Part shown: positions 43,542 through 51,042 of the stretch, piece after piece | Layout of the letters: each line of letters begins with the position of its first letter | Position numbering within the stretch: the first letter of the stretch is position 1 | DNA from: Rubrivivax albus | GTDB taxonomy: Bacteria; Pseudomonadota; Gammaproteobacteria; Burkholderiales; Burkholderiaceae_C | Direction: 5' to 3' | DNA length: 64,000 nucleotides | Assembly: GCF_004016515.1 (NCBI RefSeq) | Contig: NZ_SACT01000002.1 | Span: forward strand, 434,001-498,000 | Translations under genes and position numbers: made by a program | Notes under the pieces: model-generated | Databases searched by the model: none | Told to the model about the DNA's origin: nothing | What the model saw: the letters and a program-made list of their open reading frames with translations, nothing else

Positions 43542-44300
43542 TCATGCGTCTGCATGGGTGGCACTCTGGTCAATTCGGTAACCCACGCCTCGCACGGTCT
43601 TCAGCGCCGCTTCCGCCTGCACCGTCGCCAGCGCCTCGCGCAAACGGCGCACGTACTGGTCCACGGTGCGCGTATCGACCTCGGCCCCGACACCCCAGAC
43701 CGCGTCGACCAGTTCGGCCCGGGAATGGGTGCGGTCGGGGTGCTGCAACAGGTGTTGCAGCAGACGAAGCTCGGTGGGGGCCAGGTCGGCCCATCGCGTC
43801 GGGGTTGCGCCCAGGCGCTGCACGGCACGCATCTCGAAGTCGAGTTCCAGGGTGCCGGCGCGTAGGCGGCCAGCGGTCGGCAGCGGCGTGCGCATCGCGG
43901 CCTGTCCGGCCTGCAACAGTCGATGCACGGCGTCGGCCAGCGCCTGGGGCCTGTAGGGTTTGGCAACACGCAGGCGCGGCGCGAGGTTGTCGTCCTCGAC
44001 AGCGCCGGACTGCAGCAGCACCAGCGGTATTGACCTGTCGTCGTCGCTGCCCTGCAGCAGGGTCGCCAGGGTCGCGTCGCGGGCGGATGCGGTGTCACCG
44101 TCCAGCAACACCAGGTCGGGTTGCACCTCGTTGATCAGCCGGCAGGCGTCGGCCGCGCTGCCGGCGGGCAGCACGATATGGCCCTGATGTCGCAGGTGGG
44201 CAGCGATCAACTCGCGCAGCATGGCGTCCTCGACGATGACGAGCACGTCACGGGTGGCGGCGTGGCGTCGAAAGGCGGCATCGGAGGCGTGCGAGGGCAT
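43542..44300 (-). CDS. Second OmpR/PhoB-type response regulator in the pho cluster
   Basis: 252 residues from the ATG at 44300. Receiver domain with the acid pocket (VIVEDA), phospho-Asp67 (LVLLDGDT), a Ser in LLQSGA and Lys114 (VAKPY), then an OmpR-type winged helix with DLAPTELRLLQHLLQHPDR and ending VRGVGYRID. The receiver is more divergent than PhoB encoded at 37270. No sensor kinase adjoins it. It has its own Pho box (44326-44343) and sits just upstream of the pstS Pho box, so it is likely induced by Pi starvation and may tune the same promoters. Confidence 0.88.
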   Translation of the reverse strand: MPSHASDAAFRRHAATRDVLVIVEDAMLRELIAAHLRHQGHIVLPAGSAADACRLINEVQPDLVLLDGDTASARDATLATLLQGSDDDRSIPLVLLQSGAVEDDNLAPRLRVAKPYRPQALADAVHRLLQAGQAAMRTPLPTAGRLRAGTLELDFEMRAVQRLGATPTRWADLAPTELRLLQHLLQHPDRTHSRAELVDAVWGVGAEVDTRTVDQYVRRLREALATVQAEAALKTVRGVGYRIDQSATHADA

Positions 44301-44325
44301 CACGACCGAATCGTGACGCCTTTGT

Positions 44326-44343
44326 GTGACATTCGTTTGACAG
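44326..44343 (-). promoter_or_regulatory. Pho box upstream of the second regulator
   Basis: On the minus strand CTGTCAA-ACGA-ATGTCAC: two 7-mers at 11-bp spacing, each one mismatch from the consensus CTGTCAT-N4-CTGTCAC. It lies 26 nt before the ATG at 44300, so either the promoter is very close to the gene or the mRNA has a short leader. Confidence 0.78.
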
Positions 44344-44353
44344 CCTGGAATGC

Positions 44354-44382
44354 ACAACGGCCGGGCATGGCCCGGCCGTTGT
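44354..44382 (-). terminator. Terminator hairpin after phoX
   Basis: ACAACGGCCGGGC, loop ATG, GCCCGGCCGTTGT: a perfect 13-bp stem 28 nt past the phoX stop, separating phoX from the regulator gene, which has its own Pho box. Confidence 0.75.
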
Positions 44383-44410
44383 CAGGACGCCGAAGGCGCC
44401 GATGTCGGCA

Positions 44411-46573
44411 TCAGCTGCCGATGATGCCGCCGTCGTCCTTGGTGACGACGACAACGCTCGACCGCGGGCGACCGCCCGGCAGCGCGGTCACGCCGTCGGC
44501 CTTGACCGCCCACTGGCTCTGAGGCCAGTTGGAGAACTGCGTCGGGTTGGCGGCGGTGGAATCCTCGCCCGGGTGCTGCAGGCCGACGAACATCGTCTTG
44601 CCATCAGGCGTCATCGTCACACCGGTGACCTCTGCGTTCGGCGGCGCCGTCAGGAAGCGACGAGTCGTTCCGGTGTTCGGGTCGGCACACACCATGCAGT
44701 TGGCACCGATGTTGACCCAGTCGCCCGACGCATCGCCCGACTGATCGGTCTGCACCCACAGGCGGCCGAAATCGTCGAACCACAGACCGTCCGGCGCGCC
44801 ATAGTCGGCACTACCGGCCGGGTCGGCCACGATGTTGCCCTTGTAGTCGTTGGTGGGCAGCGGCGCCTTCGCAGTCTGGCTGTCGCCGGCCTGCACGAAC
44901 AGGTCCCACGTGAACGAGGTGGCGGCCACGCTGCGGCCGTTTTCACGCCAACGGATGATGTGGCCGTAGTCGTTGTCCTCGCGCGGGTTGGCAGCGTCCA
45001 CCGGCGGGCGGGCGCTACCTGCGGCGGTGCTGCCGTCGGCCGCATTGACCGACGGCGTGTTCGTGCCACGACGGTTGTTGTTGGTCAGCGTGCAGTAGAC
45101 CTCGATCTCCTGGAAGCCGTCGATGCGCGGGCGCGCACCGGTCCACTCCGGGCGGTCCATCATCGTCGCGCCCACGGCGTCGGCCGCCATGCGGGTCTTG
45201 ATCAGGATCTTGGCCTGCACCTCGGCGTCGTCGGCACCGGCGAAGTTCGGGTTGTCGCGCAGCGCCACGCCATCCACGCCGACCGTGCCCGGCACCAGCG
45301 GCAGCCAGGCGCCAGTGCCGTCGGCGTCGAAGCGGGCCACGTACAGCGTGCCGTCGTCGAGCAGGCCACGATTCAGGAACTTGCGCTGGGCGTTGTACTT
45401 GCGGCGCGCCACGTACTTGTAGATGTACTCGTTGCGCTCGTCGTCGCCCATGTAGAAGGCGATGCGGCTGTCGGCGTCGACCACGTACTGCACACTCTCG
45501 TGCTTGAAGCGGCCCAGCGCCGTGCGCTTGACCGGCGTGCTGTTGGGGTTGAACGGGTCGATCTCGACGATCCAGCCGAACAGGTGCGGCTCGTTGGGGT
45601 TGGTGCTGACGTCCCAGCGCGGGTCGGTGGTGTGCCAGCGGTAGCCGAAGCCGCCGGCACTGATGCCGTAGCGGCGGTTGAGCTTGCCGATCTCGGTGCC
45701 CGTGCTGGTATCCACCGCGCCGGTGCCGCCGAAGTTGCCGTTGAAGTTCTCCTCGCAGGTCAGGTAGGTGCCCCAGGGCGTGTAGCCGTGTGCGCAGTTG
45801 TTGACCGTGCCGTAGACCACGCGGCCGTCGGTGGTGCCGCCCGTGGGGACGCTGGCCGCGTCGGTGATCGTGAACTCGACGGTTTGCATCAGCGCATGGC
45901 CGGCAGCGGGACCGCTGATGGCCATCGGCGTATTGGACGTGATCTTGCGGCCATAGCGGGAACGGGCGTTGACCGTCCAGTTGCCACGGATGCGGCGCGC
46001 TTCGAGCACCGACACGCCGTGCGCCGTCTGCGACTTGCGGGTCTTGGCGATGGTGTAGCCGCTGCCGACCTGGCCGTCCGGGAACAGGATCTCTTCGTGC
46101 GTGTACTCGTTGTTCACGCACAGTACGCCACGGTCGCTGCCTTCGCCGATCGGGAAGAAGTGCATGCCGTCGTTGTGCGTGCCGAACTGCAGCGCCTGGT
46201 CGGCAGCCGTCTCGGACGCATCACCGATGAAGTTCTTGCCGCCGGGGGCGATCGGGTCGCCCCAGCAGACGAAGGCCTGCACGGTATAGCCCTGCGGCAC
46301 GGTGACGCGGTCGGCCACCGGCGCCAGGCTGGGCGGCACGCTTTCGAAGCCGATGCCGGGGAAGCCCAGCGACGGCGGCACCGGCGCGGCATGCACGGTG
46401 TTGACGAGGCCGCCCAACGTCAGGCCGCCGGCGGCGGCGAGAGCGGCACCGCCAACCCCACCCTGCACGAAACGGCGGCGGGAAACGTCGACGCGGTCGA
46501 TGACGTCGTAGATCGAGGGATTGCCCGACGGGTTGATCGTCAGGTCGTTGGTCGGATGGGACTTGCCCTTCAT
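44411..46573 (-). CDS. phoX: PhoX-type alkaline phosphatase (Tat-exported)
   Basis: 720 residues. The twin-arginine signal SRRRFVQGGVGG (Ser31 to about 42) with a hydrophobic stretch to about residue 63 sends it folded to the periplasm. The body matches the PhoX/DUF839 beta-propeller family; visible conserved stretches include GTHNDGMHFFP, VNNEYTHEE, YLTCEENFNGNFGG, YMGDDERNEYIYKYV and PDGLWFDDFGRLWVQTD. PhoX uses iron and calcium to release Pi from phosphomonoesters. A Pho box at 46647-46664 lies about 75 nt upstream. It is transcribed alone, ending at a 13-bp hairpin. Confidence 0.94.
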   Translation of the reverse strand: MKGKSHPTNDLTINPSGNPSIYDVIDRVDVSRRRFVQGGVGGAALAAAGGLTLGGLVNTVHAAPVPPSLGFPGIGFESVPPSLAPVADRVTVPQGYTVQAFVCWGDPIAPGGKNFIGDASETAADQALQFGTHNDGMHFFPIGEGSDRGVLCVNNEYTHEEILFPDGQVGSGYTIAKTRKSQTAHGVSVLEARRIRGNWTVNARSRYGRKITSNTPMAISGPAAGHALMQTVEFTITDAASVPTGGTTDGRVVYGTVNNCAHGYTPWGTYLTCEENFNGNFGGTGAVDTSTGTEIGKLNRRYGISAGGFGYRWHTTDPRWDVSTNPNEPHLFGWIVEIDPFNPNSTPVKRTALGRFKHESVQYVVDADSRIAFYMGDDERNEYIYKYVARRKYNAQRKFLNRGLLDDGTLYVARFDADGTGAWLPLVPGTVGVDGVALRDNPNFAGADDAEVQAKILIKTRMAADAVGATMMDRPEWTGARPRIDGFQEIEVYCTLTNNNRRGTNTPSVNAADGSTAAGSARPPVDAANPREDNDYGHIIRWRENGRSVAATSFTWDLFVQAGDSQTAKAPLPTNDYKGNIVADPAGSADYGAPDGLWFDDFGRLWVQTDQSGDASGDWVNIGANCMVCADPNTGTTRRFLTAPPNAEVTGVTMTPDGKTMFVGLQHPGEDSTAANPTQFSNWPQSQWAVKADGVTALPGGRPRSSVVVVTKDDGGIIGS

Positions 46574-46646
46574 TGCTGGCTCCTGCTGGCGACAGTGGTG
46601 TGGTGTCGGCGCGAATGCGCCGGCCAAGCCACTGTGCGCAGGCGCC

Positions 46647-46664
46647 GTGACAGACTCGTGAATG
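46647..46664 (-). promoter_or_regulatory. Pho box upstream of phoX
   Basis: On the minus strand CATTCAC-GAGT-CTGTCAC: the second 7-mer is a perfect consensus match and the first matches 5 of 7, at the right 11-bp spacing. It lies in the 101-nt gap between the aldo-keto reductase stop and phoX. Confidence 0.75.
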
Positions 46665-46674
46665 ACCCCCGCAC

Positions 46675-47655
46675 TCAGGCGGCCAGCGGCGCCGTGATCG
46701 CGTCGATGCGCGCCTTGACCTCTGGGGTCAGCTTCTCCAGCAGTGCCAGCGCACCCAGGTTGTCCTGCAGCTGCGACACCTTCGAGGCGCCGGTGATCAC
46801 GCTGCTCACGCGCGGGTTGCTCGCCACCCAGGCCAGCGCCAGCTGCGCCAGCGTGCCGCCGAGTTCGGCTGCGATGGGATCCAGCTGCGCCACCGCGGCG
46901 TTCTTTGCCGTGTCGGTGAGACCGTCGCGCAGGAAGGCCATGGTCTCCATCGCGCCCCGACTGCCTTCGGGCACGCCGCCGCGGTACTTGCCGGTGAGCA
47001 GCCCGCTGGCCAGCGGGCTCCAGGTGGTCAGGCCCAGGCCAATGTCGTCGTAGAGCCGCGCGTACTCCTGCTCCACGCGCCGGCGGTGGAACAGGTGGTA
47101 CTGCGGCTGCTCCACCACGGGCTTGTGCCAGCCGTGGCGGTCGGCGACGTCCCAGGCGGCGCGGATGTCGGCCGCGCTCCACTCGCTGGTGCCCCAGTAC
47201 AGCGCCTTGCCCTGCACGATGAGGTCGTTCATCGCGCGCACCGTCTCCTCAACCGGCGTGTGCGGGTCGGGGCGGTGGCAGTAGATCAGGTCGATGTGCT
47301 CCAGGCCGAAGCGCCTCAGGCTGCCGTCCACCGCCTGCATCAGGTACTTGCGGTTGAGCGTGTCCTTGCGGTTGACGGCATCGCCCTGGCGGTCCAGGCC
47401 CCAGAAGTACTTGGACGAGACCACGTAGTTCAGCCGCGGCCAGCCCAGCTGCTTCAGGGCCGCGCCCATGATCTCTTCGCTGTGGCCGCCAGCGTAGGCC
47501 TCGGCGTTGTCGAAGAAGTTGACGCCGGCATCGAAGGCCGCGGCCATCATCTCGGCGGCCGACTTCACGTCGACCTGGTTGTGGTACGTGACCCAGGACC
47601 CGAGCGACAGCGTGCTGACGCGCAGCCCGGCCCGGCCGAGACGGCGGTATTGCAC
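46675..47655 (-). CDS. Aldo/keto reductase (KCNAB/YghZ-like)
   Basis: 326-residue TIM-barrel NADPH-dependent reductase. The catalytic tetrad is visible: Asp and Tyr in [15 protein letters not shown], Lys in VVSSKYFW and His in LIYCHRPDP. The NADP-binding end is [14 protein letters not shown]. The closest class is the potassium-channel beta-subunit/YghZ group of carbonyl reductases acting on methylglyoxal and similar aldehydes. The Pho box for phoX lies after its stop; nothing suggests it belongs to the pho regulon. Confidence 0.9.
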   Translation of the reverse strand: MQYRRLGRAGLRVSTLSLGSWVTYHNQVDVKSAAEMMAAAFDAGVNFFDNAEAYAGGHSEEIMGAALKQLGWPRLNYVVSSKYFWGLDRQGDAVNRKDTLNRKYLMQAVDGSLRRFGLEHIDLIYCHRPDPHTPVEETVRAMNDLIVQGKALYWGTSEWSAADIRAAWDVADRHGWHKPVVEQPQYHLFHRRRVEQEYARLYDDIGLGLTTWSPLASGLLTGKYRGGVPEGSRGAMETMAFLRDGLTDTAKNAAVAQLDPIAAELGGTLAQLALAWVASNPRVSSVITGASKVSQLQDNLGALALLEKLTPEVKARIDAITAPLAA

Positions 47656-47686
47656 GGAAGGCTCCGTGGAAACGAAGCCGGCGAGC

Positions 47687-48007
47687 TTACCCGGGCCGGT
47701 GGCGGCGCGTCGGCGGTGCCAGCATGCCCCGGCGCACGACGAAGCCGCAGGCGCCCAGCGTCAGCGCAGGCACCACGAAGCTCAGCAACGGGTCGATGTC
47801 GTGCTCGCCACTCAGGCTCAGCGAAAGGCTGATCAGCGTGCCCATGACCGCGCCCAGGGCCAGCAGACTGGCCGCAGCCATGTAGCTGCCATGGCGGCTG
47901 CGCCGCGCCCGCGGCGTGCGGTGCGACATCATGGCCAGCGGCAGGGCCGGCAGCAGCAGGAAGATCTGCAGGGTGGCGATGAAGGACGACATGGACGTGC
48001 GAAGCAT
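47687..48007 (-). CDS. Small membrane protein, unknown
   Basis: About 106 residues with three hydrophobic segments ([39 protein letters not shown] and [17 protein letters not shown]), so a small inner-membrane protein. The start at 48007 or 47992 is uncertain and neither has a clear ribosome site. It sits between the TlpA-like gene and the aldo-keto reductase on the same strand, after a hairpin. No family recognised. Confidence 0.5.
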   Translation of the reverse strand: MLRTSMSSFIATLQIFLLLPALPLAMMSHRTPRARRSRHGSYMAAASLLALGAVMGTLISLSLSLSGEHDIDPLLSFVVPALTLGACGFVVRRGMLAPPTRRHRPG

Positions 48008-48074
48008 AAGTGCGGCACCGAATTCGTCAGCCCCCCGGAATCGGTGACCTCCCGACGCAGAGCGCAATCCCTAT

Positions 48075-48090
48075 CCCCCGGTTTCGGGGG
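48075..48090 (-). terminator. Hairpin after the TlpA-like gene
   Basis: CCCCCG, loop GTTT, CGGGGG, directly next to the stop of the TlpA-like gene (48092). Short but very GC-rich stem. Confidence 0.5.
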
Positions 48091-48091
48091 G

Positions 48092-48628
48092 TCAGAGGAA
48101 GCGAGCAATGTCGGCCACGTCCTCCGGGAACAGCTGCCCGGCCTCGGCCATGACGAGCTTGCCGTCCCGCCCGCGCACCAGCGTCACCGGCAGGCCCTTG
48201 GGCTTGGGCAGGGCCTTGGTCAGTTCAGGCGACACCCAGGCGCTGGGAAAGCCGTAGCCGCGCCTGGCCAGGTAGGCCACCGCGTCCTGCGGCTTCTTGT
48301 CGATGGACAGGCCCAGGAAGCGCAGGCCGCGCGGTGCCTGCGCACGCCAGAGCTTGTCCATCAGCGGCGAGACCACGGCACAGAACGGGCACCAGCTGGC
48401 CCACCAGTACAGCACCAGCACCTGGCCTTCGGCGCCGGCGGGGTCGAAGCGGCCGCCGTCCAGCAGCGGCGTCTCCGGCACCAGCAGCGGGCTGCCGAGC
48501 GCGGGCAGCGGCGGTGCCTTGGACTCGCTGGCCGGCGGGGTCTGGGCGTGCAGAGGCAGGCCTGCCCAGGCCGTCAGGCCCAGGGCCCCGGCGGCGTGCA
48601 GGCAGGCGCGACGGTCGAAGGTGGTCAT
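48092..48628 (-). CDS. TlpA-family periplasmic thiol-disulfide oxidoreductase
   Basis: 178 residues. A signal-peptide N-terminus (to about Ala28) is followed by a thioredoxin-like fold with the redox motif WASWCPFC and a cis-Pro loop near GLPVTLV. It likely reduces periplasmic disulfides, for instance in cytochrome c maturation or oxidase assembly. It is divergent from the UbiH-like gene with a 49-nt gap. Different from the thioredoxin-like gene at 13322, whose motif is WCGFC. Confidence 0.88.
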   Translation of the reverse strand: MTTFDRRACLHAAGALGLTAWAGLPLHAQTPPASESKAPPLPALGSPLLVPETPLLDGGRFDPAGAEGQVLVLYWWASWCPFCAVVSPLMDKLWRAQAPRGLRFLGLSIDKKPQDAVAYLARRGYGFPSAWVSPELTKALPKPKGLPVTLVRGRDGKLVMAEAGQLFPEDVADIARFL

Positions 48629-48677
48629 GTTGGCATCCGCACCGGCGTTCCGGCGCCACGCTTCGTATCATGCCTGC

Positions 48678-49847
48678 ATGTCCCTGCGCATTGCCGTCAT
48701 CGGCGCCGGCCCGGCCGGGCTGGCGCTGGCCCTGCACGCGGCGCGGCAGTTGCCGCGGGCGGAGATCACGGTCCTGGACGCGCGCCCGGTGGCGCGCGAC
48801 GTGGCCGCCGACCCGCGCACGCTGGCCTTGTCGCTGGGCAGCGTGCAATGGCTGCAGCAGCTCGGTGCCTGGCCGGCCGCGACGGCCGAGCCCATCCTCA
48901 CGGTGCACGTGTCGCAGGCGCCGCCGTCCTTCGGCCAGGCGCAGGTGCGCATCACCGCGGCCGAGCAGCAGGTGCCGATGCTCGGCGCCGTGGTGGCCTA
49001 CGGTGCGCTACTGGCGCCGCTGCAGGCGGCCTGGCTGCAGGCGGCTGCCACTGCGCCGCAGCGCTTGCACACGCGCTTCGGCACGGCGGTGACGGCGGTC
49101 AAGCCGGTACCCGGCGGCGTGGAGGTGGACGCCGGCATCGTCGAGGGCTTCGACCTGGCCGTGGTCGCCGAAGGTGGTGTCTTCGCCGAGCAGGCGCGCA
49201 AGGCCATCGCCCGCGACTACGGCCAGACCGCCTGGGTGGGCACGGCCACGCTGGAAGGCGGCACGCGCGGCCTGGCGGTGGAGCGATTCACGCGCCAGGG
49301 TCCGGCGGCGCTGCTGCCGCTGCCCCCGGCCGCCGACGGCGCACGCCGCGCCGCGCTGGTCTGGTGCGTGGACGCGGCCGACGACCCGGTGCGCGGCCTG
49401 GACGCCGCACAGCGCCTGGCGGTGCTGAACACCGTGTTCCCGCGCGAGGCCGGGCGGCTGGTGGCGCTGAGCCCGCTGAAGGACTTCGCGCTCGGCCTGA
49501 ACGCCGAACGCACGCTGGTCGACGGCAGAACCGTGCGCATCGGCAACGCCGCGCAGACCCTGCACCCGGTGGCCGGCCAGGGGCTCAACCTGGGTCTGCG
49601 CGACGCCCACCAGCTGGTCGAGGCGCTGCGCTTCGAGCACGACGTGGATGCCGCGCTGCGGCGCGTGGAATGGGCGCGCGCGCCCGACCGCTGGGCGATG
49701 ATCGCCGCCACCGACTTCCTGGCCCGCAGCTTCACCTGGCGGCTGCCCGGTGCCTCGCTGCTGCGCGGGCTGGGGCTGGCGGCGCTGGAGCGTGCGGGCC
49801 CGGCCAAGGCGCTGCTGGCGCGGCGCATGATGTACGGCAGCCGTTAA
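48678..49847 (+). CDS. UbiH/UbiF-family FAD monooxygenase
   Basis: 389 residues. FAD-binding motif IAVIGAGPAGLALAL at the start, the UbiH-type block DPRTLALSLGSVQWLQQLGAW and the GD-like motif RIGNAAQTLHPVAGQGLNLGLRDA. These are the hallmarks of ubiquinone-ring hydroxylases (UbiH/UbiF/UbiM/COQ6). It likely acts at the inner membrane in ubiquinone biosynthesis; which ring carbon cannot be decided. The ATG at 48678 is chosen because IAVIGAG follows directly. Confidence 0.9.
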   Translation: MSLRIAVIGAGPAGLALALHAARQLPRAEITVLDARPVARDVAADPRTLALSLGSVQWLQQLGAWPAATAEPILTVHVSQAPPSFGQAQVRITAAEQQVPMLGAVVAYGALLAPLQAAWLQAAATAPQRLHTRFGTAVTAVKPVPGGVEVDAGIVEGFDLAVVAEGGVFAEQARKAIARDYGQTAWVGTATLEGGTRGLAVERFTRQGPAALLPLPPAADGARRAALVWCVDAADDPVRGLDAAQRLAVLNTVFPREAGRLVALSPLKDFALGLNAERTLVDGRTVRIGNAAQTLHPVAGQGLNLGLRDAHQLVEALRFEHDVDAALRRVEWARAPDRWAMIAATDFLARSFTWRLPGASLLRGLGLAALERAGPAKALLARRMMYGSR

Positions 49848-49856
49848 GCTTCGCGC

Positions 49857-50219
49857 ATGAGACTGATCGTTCGATGGCTGCTGCTGGCGGCGGCCCTGCT
49901 CTTCGTGGCCTATGTCTACCCCGGCGTGGCGGTGCTCAGCTTCGGCAGCGCGATGATCGCCGCGCTGGTGCTGGGCCTGCTCAACACGCTCGTGCGGCCC
50001 ATCCTGGTGATCCTGACGCTGCCGGTGACACTGATCACCCTGGGCCTGTTCCTCTTCGTCATCAACGCCGCCATGTTCTGGGCCGCGGCCAACGTGCTCG
50101 ACGGCTTTGCCGTGCGCGGCTTCGGCGCGGCGCTGATCGGCTCGCTGATCTACAGCGTCTGCGGCATCGTGATCGACGCCGCGATCGAGCGCGTGTTCAG
50201 CGGCAAGGGCCGCGACTGA
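49857..50219 (+). CDS. Phage-holin-family membrane protein (superfamily IV-like)
   Basis: 120 residues with four hydrophobic segments. The LLNTLVRPILVILTLPVTLITLG stretch is the family hallmark. These are common chromosomal proteins in proteobacteria, named for distant holin similarity, and no phage genes surround it. It lies 9 nt after the UbiH-like gene and may be cotranscribed with it. Its TGA abuts the stop of the opposing amidase gene as TGATCA. Function unknown. Confidence 0.85.
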   Translation: MRLIVRWLLLAAALLFVAYVYPGVAVLSFGSAMIAALVLGLLNTLVRPILVILTLPVTLITLGLFLFVINAAMFWAAANVLDGFAVRGFGAALIGSLIYSVCGIVIDAAIERVFSGKGRD

Positions 50220-51032
50220 TCACAGCCGCCGGTGCGCCAGCGCCGGCAGCCGCGTGCGCACGTCGGCCAGCCGCGCCGGGTCCACGTCGGCGAAGACCAC
50301 GCCCTCGCCTTCGGGCTGCACGGCCAGCACCTCGCCCCAGGGGTCGACGACCATGCTGTGGCCCCAGGTGCGGCGGCCGGTAGCGTGTTCGCCGCCCTGC
50401 GCGGCGGCCACCACGTAGCACTGGTTCTGCACCGCCCGCGCACGCAGCAGCAGTTCCCAGTGCGCGCGCCCGGTGGGCACGGTGAAAGCGGCCGGCACGC
50501 TGAGCAGGTCGCAGGGCGGGTGCATCAGCGCGCGGTACAGCTCCGGGAAACGCAGGTCGTAGCAGACCGACAGGCCCACGCGCAGCGCACCGGCCTGCAC
50601 CGCCACCGGCGTGCTGCCGGCGTGCAGCACGCGGCCTTCGTCGTAGCGCTCGCTGCCCTGCTCGAAGCTGAACAGGTGGATCTTGTCGTAGTGCGCCGCC
50701 TGCGTGCCGTCCGGCGCCCACACGGTGTTGGCGTTCAGCGCGCGTGCCGGGTCGCCGGTCCTCAGCGGCAGCGTGCCGCCGACGACCCACATCGCGTGGC
50801 GGCGCGCCGCGTCGGCCAGATAGCGCTGGATGGGGCCATCGCCCGGGGTTTCGGCCACGGCCAGCTTGTCAGTGTCGCGGCGGCCGATGAGGCAGAAGTA
50901 CTCCGGCAGCACCGCCAGCCGGGCGCCGCCGGCGGCGGCCTCGGCCAGCAGCCGGCCGGCGGTGGCCAGGTTGGCGTCGACCTCGGGGCCGGACACCATC
51001 TGGATGGCGGCGATGCGGGTGGGGGCGTTCAT
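50220..51032 (-). CDS. Nitrilase-superfamily amidase (NIT1/deaminated-glutathione amidase type)
   Basis: 270 residues. The catalytic Glu-Lys-Cys triad is visible: Glu in AVLPEYFCLIG, Lys in YDKIHLFSF and Cys in GLSVCYDLRFPELYRAL. Size and motifs fit the NIT1 branch, which hydrolyses deaminated glutathione and similar omega-amides. The ATG at 51032 is chosen because APTRIAAIQMVSG is the conserved start. It lies 10 nt after yhdP on the same strand, probably in one transcript, a pairing common in Burkholderiales. Confidence 0.92.
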   Translation of the reverse strand: MNAPTRIAAIQMVSGPEVDANLATAGRLLAEAAAGGARLAVLPEYFCLIGRRDTDKLAVAETPGDGPIQRYLADAARRHAMWVVGGTLPLRTGDPARALNANTVWAPDGTQAAHYDKIHLFSFEQGSERYDEGRVLHAGSTPVAVQAGALRVGLSVCYDLRFPELYRALMHPPCDLLSVPAAFTVPTGRAHWELLLRARAVQNQCYVVAAAQGGEHATGRRTWGHSMVVDPWGEVLAVQPEGEGVVFADVDPARLADVRTRLPALAHRRL

Positions 51033-51042
51033 GGCGTCGTGC

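Noticed and set aside
49857..50219. Phage holin as a sign of a prophage
   Set aside because: This holin-named family is widespread on chromosomes, and no integrase, capsid or lysis genes are nearby.
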